DNA of 64,000 bases, from positions 49,258,440 through 49,322,439 of the forward strand of contig OX485807.1 in assembly GCA_950295325.1 (NCBI GenBank). Reading direction: 5' to 3'. A program made the translations under genes and the position numbers. The notes under the pieces were generated by a model. That model saw nothing but the letters and a program-made list of their open reading frames with translations. It was not told the DNA's origin and made no database searches. This document shows positions 58,690 to 64,000 of the stretch, in pieces; the first letter of the stretch is position 1; the number at the start of each line of letters is the position of its first letter. This DNA is from Polytrichum commune. Lineage: Eukaryota; Streptophyta; Polytrichopsida; Polytrichales; Polytrichaceae.

Positions 58690-59144
58690 TTGGTTTGTGG
58701 TGAAGATGGTAGGTCACGGTCATTTCGTAGTTTTGACATAATTTGTTTTTCAAGTGGAGGTTGGGTTTGGAGCTAGGGTATGGTGTGCTTTTTGAGCTTA
58801 GGTTGGGATGTATTTTAGATAGTGGATGGGGCTCTAGGTTAGGTTGGTTTTCTTGCTTTGGGTGGGTATTATGTTTTGGGCATTGTTGTGGATGCACTTT
58901 GTTTTTTAGGTAGAGTTTAACTTTTGAGTGTATTCTATATTTTGGATGAAGTTTATTATTTGGATGAGAGATGTGTCTTAGATGGAGTCTATGTTTTGGA
59001 TGAGGTATGTATTGTGAGCGAAGTTGGGGGTGTTTGTGGTTTGGGGATAGTTTGGTTTTTGGATGAAGTTTGTGTTTTAGGTGGACTTTGTAATTTGGGT
59101 GTAGCTTGTTTCTTGGATGGAGATTGTGCTTTAAGTGGGGACTA
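58690..59144. repeat. G/T-rich degenerate minisatellite
   Basis: Short units such as TTTTGGATGAAG and TTTGGGTG recur with drift on the plus strand, which is poor in C. The minus frame 58643-59158 therefore reads as HPKxKL-type repeats. Similar sequence continues at 60.1-60.9 and 61.85-62.2 kb, so the inverted elements at 59.1 and 60.9 kb were inserted into one repeat field. Confidence 0.7.
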
Positions 59145-59146
59145 TA

Positions 59147-60088
59147 CCGTAGGTTCATAGCTGGTTCGACACATGTTAGTCGAATAATTAATTAAATTCA
59201 AAAAGTAGGTTCGGCACCTAAAAATAGTATATTCATATTTTCGGCAATTTTCTCTTTTAATTTTAAAAAATTCAGCTTAAATTCATTTCCAATTTTCTAT
59301 TTAAGCTTATATCTTGTACATCTCTCTTGCATTGAATGACAAGTAAGATGTGAGTGAAGAGTTGAGAATGCTCTGTGCTTTATGCAAGTAGAGTGGAGTT
59401 GTGTTCAACAATGCATATGGGATATGTAAACTTTGAGGTGAAGCACCGAGTTAGACTTCATTTTTATAACACGCATAACTTTTGCATAGAGTCTTCAAAT
59501 GGCATAAAATTTGTTGGAGGTGAAAGATTACTTGATTTCTAAACTTTCCTTAGACCAACAAAATTCCAAAAAAGTTGATCTTCTATGCACAAATGAGCTC
59601 CGAAAAACTGTTATGAACGCATTTTAATTGTTTGATCTTTACACGGCTGCAATGTTTTGTCCATATCTTTTGCATAAAGACTTATTTTGACACAAAACTT
59701 GTTGGAGGTGGAAGAAGGATTGATTTCTCAACTTTTGTTAGTTGGACAAAATTCTAAAAAACTTCATCTTCTATGCTCAATTGGACTCCAAAAATTTGTG
59801 TACAACACATTTGAAAAGCCTCACCTAGAGTCTTGCTACTTCTTAACCCATATTCTTTGTGGACTAATGTAAGTGAGCTTGATTACAAAAGGAGCACCTT
59901 CTCTCTTTCAAAATTCACATATGCTTCCACTGTAAGTAAAACTCTAGTGAGAAGTAAAAATTTCTAACTTTTCGGCAATTTTGAAAAATAATTAATTGTG
60001 TATTCGGCAAAAAATGCCAATAATATTCCAAAATTTTCGGCATCTATTTTTAGAATTATTTTCTGTCGAACCAGCTATGAACCTACGG
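59147..60088 (+). mobile_element. 942-bp pogo-like non-autonomous element, copy A
   Basis: The terminal inverted repeat CCGTAGGTTCATAGCTGGTT continues CGACA, with TA on each side (59145-59146 and 60089-60090), as for Tc1/mariner/pogo insertions. Inside is a duplicated block around TTGTTGGAGGTGRAAGA (about 59510 and 59698). No transposase is present. The terminus is related to the left end of the pogo-like element at 32251, which may be the source of the transposase. Confidence 0.85.
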
Positions 60089-60090
60089 TA

Positions 60091-60904
60091 TCTTATGTGA
60101 GAGTAGTATATTGGGTGGGGCCGTGGTGGTTTTTGTTTTGGGTGGGTATGTTGTTGTGGGGGGGATGTTATATTTCTTAGTTGATTGGGTGGAGGGTAAT
60201 TGATTAGGTTAGGGTAGGTTCCTAGTTCATAATGTGGGTTATGTTTTGGATGAGATATGTGTTTTGGGTAGTTTATGTATTTTGGATGGGATCCGTGTCT
60301 TGGATGAAGGAGGTGCCTTGGATGTGGTATGAATTTTGAGTATTTAACGGAGTCCGGGTTGTGTATTATGTTATTTGATTGTTTAGGTGTGAGGGAGGGA
60401 TTTAGTTTTGAGTACGTCCTTTGTTTAGGATGCAACTTATATTTTAGATGTGGTTTGGATGTAAGATGAAGTTTGTTTGTTGGTATGGTGAAGGTATCTT
60501 TGATTTGGATGCATGGTGAAGGTATCTTTGGTTTGTTCTTGTTTGATTTGTGGTATTTGTTTGGTGTGTATTTTGTTATAGGGAGGGTGATGGGTGGGGT
60601 TGGTATAATGTTTTTTAGTTGTTTAGGTATGGATTGTAATTTTGTATGATTGCTTGTAGTTAGGTTAGTTCCCCAATATTGTGTAAAGTTATTTTTGTAT
60701 TTAGTTTTATGGCGAGGCCGGTAGGCCGAGGCCATTTTGTTTTTTGGGTATTTTTTGTAATTTGAGTGGAGATTGGTTTTTGGGTGTGGTTGGTGGTATA
60801 CAAGGGGTTTAGTTTTGGCGGATGTTATGCTTCGCCTTTGTTTGAATAAAATATATGTGTAATTAATTTTGTGTATTGTATGGGATTTGTATTTTGTTTG
60901 AGTA
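60091..60904 (-). CDS. MASAYRPRH-family ORF fragment between the inverted elements
   Basis: The minus frame begins at Met 60735 (MASAYRPRHKTKYKNNF) and runs through His/Pro/Lys/Asn-rich sequence (HPRHLLHPRHGSHPKY) into element A. The opening phrase and its upstream HPK-rich leader match the 2A-containing ORF at 42.1-43.1 kb. No 2A motif is present in this copy. The coding strand is G-poor. The frame's extension at both ends comes from the flanking elements and is not original. Function unknown. It is probably a fragment of the same repetitive element. Confidence 0.4.
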
Positions 60905-60906
60905 TA

Positions 60907-61848
60907 CCGTAGGTTCATAGCTGGTTCGACAGAAAATAATTCTAAAAATAGATGCCGATTTTTTTTGAATATTATTAGCATTTTTTGCCGAATATGAAAT
61001 TAATTATTTTTCAAAATTGCCGAAAAGTAAGAATTTTTTACTTCTCACTAGAGTTTTACTTACAGTGGAAGTATATGTGAATTTTGAAAGAGAGAAGGTG
61101 CTCCTTTTGTAATCAAGCTCACTTACATTAGTCCACAAAGAATATGGGTTAAGAAGTAGCAAGACTCTAGGTGAGGCTTTTCAAATGTGTTGTACACAAA
61201 TTTTTGGAGTCCAATTGAGCATAGAAGATGAAGGTTTTATAGAATTTTGTCCAACTAACAAAAGTTGAGAAATCAATCCTTCTTCCACCTCCAACAAGTT
61301 TTGTGTCAAAATAAGTCTTTATGCAAAAGATATGGACAAAACATTGCAGCCGTGTAAAGATCAAAAAAGTAAAATGCGTTCATAACAGTTTTTCAGAGCT
61401 CATTTGTGCATAGAAGATCAGCTTTTTTGGAATTTTGTTGGTCTAAGAAAAGTTTAGAAATCAAGTAATCTTTCACCTCCAACAAATTTTATGTCATTTG
61501 AAGACTCTATGCAAAAGTTATGCGTGTTATAAAAATGAAGTCTAACTCGGTGCTTCACCTCAAAGTTTACATATCCCATATGCATTGTTGAACACAACTC
61601 CACTCTACTTGCATAAAGCACAAAGCATTCTCAACTCGTCACTCACATCTTACTTGTCATTCAATGCAAGAGAGATGTACAAGATATAAACTTAAATAGA
61701 AAATTGGAAATAAATTTAAGCCGAATTTTTAAAATTAAAATATAAAATTGCCGAAAATATGAATATTCTATTTTTAGGTGCCGAACCGACTTTTTTAAAT
61801 TAATTAATTATTCGGCTAACATGTGTCGAACCAGCTATGAACCTACGG
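60907..61848 (-). mobile_element. 942-bp pogo-like non-autonomous element, copy B (inverted)
   Basis: Same length and terminal repeats as copy A, TA-flanked at 60905-60906 and 61849-61850, but in the opposite orientation. Identity by eye is in the mid-to-high nineties percent. For example, the segment with ACACGGCTGC differs at only a few bases. Confidence 0.85.
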
Positions 61849-61850
61849 TA

Positions 61851-62934
61851 GTGTTTTGTTTGAGTGTAGTGTTTTGTTTGGGCGTAGTGTTTTTTAGATA
61901 GTGGGTGAGGTTCTAGGTTAGGTTGGGTTTCTTGTTTTGAGTGGGTATTATGCTTTGGGCGTTGTTGTAGATGCCCTTTGTTTTTAAGGTAAAGTCTAAG
62001 TGTTGAGCGGATTCTATATTTCGGATGAAGTTTATTCTTTGGATGAGAGTTGTGTCTTGGATGGAGTCTATGTTTTGGATGTGATATGTATTTTGAGTGA
62101 GGTTGGGGGTGTTTGTGAGTTGGATGGGCATTGTAGTGTAGGATGGATGTGATTTCTTCAAGTTGTTTGGGTAAGAGGTGTGTGTTGTAGATTGTTATTA
62201 CTTTTTTTGTTTTTTGTTTTCTTTATTGGCGAGGCTGGTAGGCTAAGCTCGTTCTAGTTTATTATGGTTCTTATTAATTTTTAACATGGAAGTTGAGTAT
62301 TTTTCGTGGTATTTGTGTTTTGGGTTGTAGTATAGTTTTGGGTGGGTTTTGAGGTTTGGGTAAGGTGTGTTTGGTTTAGTGATATCTATTTTTTGATATT
62401 TTGTGAATACATATTTGGTTGTGGTGGAAGGGTTGGTTGTGGCGGGTGTTATGTTTCTTACTTGTTTGGGTAAGAAGTATGTGTATTTCGGATGTGTTTT
62501 GTATGGTGGTGGGGTTTGTATTTTTGGTGGAGTTTATATGTTTGGTGAGGATTATATTTTGGGTGTAATATGTATTTTGTGTAGGGTTTGTATTTTGGGT
62601 GTGTATATTGTTTCGTTTGAGTTCTGTCTTTGTGCATGTGTAAAGTAAAGTGATTGTATTTATATTTCATATGGTATTTTGGCCGTCGTATGGTATCATG
62701 GCTAGTATGATGGTATCTTTTATTATAGAGTACGGACTTTGTTGTGGGTGTGTGTATGATGTTTGGGTGTGGTCGGGTTTTAGTCTTATTTATTCTTTGG
62801 TTTTTTATGATTATGTTTTTGGTTATAGTGAAAGGGTTAGTTTTGGCTGGTGTTATATTTTTTATTTGTTTGAGTAGGAAGTATGTGTATTTTGGATTAA
62901 TTGTATGGTATTTGTATTTTGTTTGAGTATAGTG
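61851..62934. repeat. G/T-rich degenerate repeat with a third MASAYRPRH relic
   Basis: It continues the strand-asymmetric repeat field. At 62228-62252 the plus strand reads GGCGAGGCTGGTAGGCTAAG. Its complement aligns with the ATGGCCTCGGCCTACCGGCC that opens the conserved phrase in the other two copies, but the start codon is lost. Later parts consist of TTTGGGTGTGG-like phrases. Confidence 0.55.
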
Positions 62935-63378
62935 TTTTGTTTGGGTATTGTATTTTTCTTGAGTATGGTATTTTTCTTGAATATAGTATTTTTCTTGAGC
63001 ATGACATTTTGCTTGAGTATGGTATTTTGTTTGAGTATGATGTGTTGCTTGAGTATGGCATTTTGTTTGAGTATGGTATTTTGTTTGAGTATGGTATTTG
63101 GGTTGAGTATGGTATTTGGTTTGAGTACGGTATTTTGCTTGGGTATGGTATTTTGCTTGAGTATAGTATTTTGCTTGAGTATAGTATTTTGTTTGAGTAT
63201 GGCATTTTGCTTGAGTATGGCATTTTGCTTGAGTATGGTATTTTGCTTGAGTATGGTATTTTGTTTGTGTATGGTATTTTGTTTGAGTATGGTATTTTGC
63301 TTGGGTATTGTATTTTGCTTGAGTATGGTTTTTTGTTTGAGTATGGAATTTTGTTTGAGTATGGAATTTGTGTTCGTA
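62935..63378. repeat. 18-bp minisatellite (about 24 copies)
   Basis: The unit is GAGTATGGTATTTTGCTT with few substitutions (TTGTTT, GCATTT). It has no stop in several frames on both strands, so long apparent proteins (YHTQAK repeats on minus, FCLSMV or EYGILF on plus) arise from it. No sign of selection for protein. Confidence 0.92.
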
Positions 63379-63581
63379 TAAAGTAGATAGCTTGTATTTC
63401 ATATGGTATTTTGGACATTGTGGGATACTATGAGTAGTACGATGGTATCTAGTATTTATTCTAGGTGTAATAGTATATAAAATACTATGTGTAATACTAT
63501 GTTTAATACTATGTCTACATATGTGTATGTATCTAAGATAGTATTGAAGTAAATACTCTTGTTTTACCCGGCGATTTGTGG

Positions 63582-64000
63582 TCAATCCACATTTGGCAGG
63601 TCTTTAATCATAAGATTTGGGTTTACCAACCCAGTAATTTGTTGCATCCCGGTAAGTGCCATGGTTAATGTGCTTTGGATGTCCAACATTTGCTTCTTCA
63701 ATTTTTCGTTGATGTCATCTACATAGTTGTGGGCCTCTTTGACTATGTCATCCTTCAAGACCTTCATCTCTTCGTGTAGTTCAAGCTTGAGTTTCTTGTT
63801 GCCTTCTTCAATGGCCTCCTTCATGATGGTAAAAACTTCGCTTTTGGTGGCATTCTTCTCCCCTTGGTTTTGGTTTTGGATTGCTTCAATGGTGTTCACC
63901 AAGCAAGTGTTAGTATCTTCAAATTCAAACTTGACCAACAAATCTTTGGAGGGTTTGTCAATACCATCAAGACTTCTACGGTGTGGAGTGATTTCCACAT
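63582..64000 (-). CDS. Coiled-coil ORF, truncated by the window edge
   Basis: The minus frame is open to the last base of the window and has no start codon in view, so the N-terminus lies outside. About 139 codons are visible. They are rich in Glu, Lys, Leu and Ile with heptad-like spacing (FTIMKEAIEEGNKKLKLEL; EMKVLKDDIVKEAHNYVDDI), ending KDLPNVD before a stop at 63582. This resembles the coiled-coil part of retrotransposon gag or LINE ORF1 proteins, but no zinc knuckle or RNA-binding motif is visible, so the assignment stays open. The 18-bp minisatellite lies immediately downstream. Confidence 0.5.
   Translation of the reverse strand, partial: VEITPHRRSLDGIDKPSKDLLVKFEFEDTNTCLVNTIEAIQNQNQGEKNATKSEVFTIMKEAIEEGNKKLKLELHEEMKVLKDDIVKEAHNYVDDINEKLKKQMLDIQSTLTMALTGMQQITGLVNPNLMIKDLPNVD

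Noticed and set aside
62458-63585. 375-codon minus-strand protein and overlapping plus-strand proteins
   Set aside because: They are produced by the 18-bp minisatellite and G/T-rich repeats, open in several frames at once, with no domain.

Overview
This is nuclear DNA of a large, repeat-rich eukaryotic genome, most probably a land plant or streptophyte relative. Support for that: GT-AG introns, many plant-style MITEs (hAT-, PIF/Harbinger- and pogo-like), a Dof-type zinc finger (a Viridiplantae family) and long AT-rich gene-poor tracts. I cannot name the species. A non-seed plant (bryophyte, lycophyte, fern or charophyte) is a guess based on the transposon-like gene families. No tRNA, rRNA or ordinary housekeeping gene was recognised.

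Layout. 0-32 kb is almost gene-free. It holds a decayed DUF7869-type gene (3.4-6.9 kb, minus) split by a MITE with poly-G ends, TIR elements at 1.46, 11.3 and 24.6 kb whose target-site duplications can be read, short palindromes at 7.2-8.1 kb, a foldback element at 28.0 kb, a LINE zinc-knuckle remnant (14.4 kb) and a possible LTR (15.65 kb). 32.25-34.5 kb is a broken pogo-like transposase with one recognisable terminus. 35.6-36.3 kb is a divergent Dof-like finger gene on the minus strand. 38-41 kb is tandem repeats and possible LTR sequence. 42.1-43.1 kb is a minus-strand ORF carrying a textbook 2A ribosome-skipping motif. 44.8-51.9 kb is a GC-rich minus-strand gene of at least four coding exons, all joined in phase 0. 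It encodes a ParB-like domain, a DNA-methyltransferase-like domain, a low-complexity linker and an FCP1/HAD phosphatase-like domain that is interrupted by one stop codon. 55.1-58.2 kb is an apparently intact two-exon DUF7869-type gene on the plus strand, the full-length relative of the wreck at 3.4-6.9 kb. 58.7-63.4 kb is strongly strand-asymmetric (G/T-rich on plus) degenerate tandem repeat containing two 942-bp TA-flanked elements in inverted orientation. The right edge cuts a coiled-coil ORF.

The most striking signal is a 22-bp perfect palindrome: 10-bp arm GTTTGGGTCG, a variable central dinucleotide, then the reverse-complement arm. It occurs about 45 times between 46.1 and 54.9 kb. It sits in every intron of the ParB/MTase/FCP1 gene, twice in frame inside an exon, and in a 79-bp tandem array between that gene and the DUF7869 gene. 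The arms are constant, but the central dinucleotide is largely fixed within each local array and differs between arrays. A second family with the same layout (arms ending in CG around two variable bases) lies at 7.2-8.1 kb.

All functional statements come from motif recognition by eye. No database search was run.
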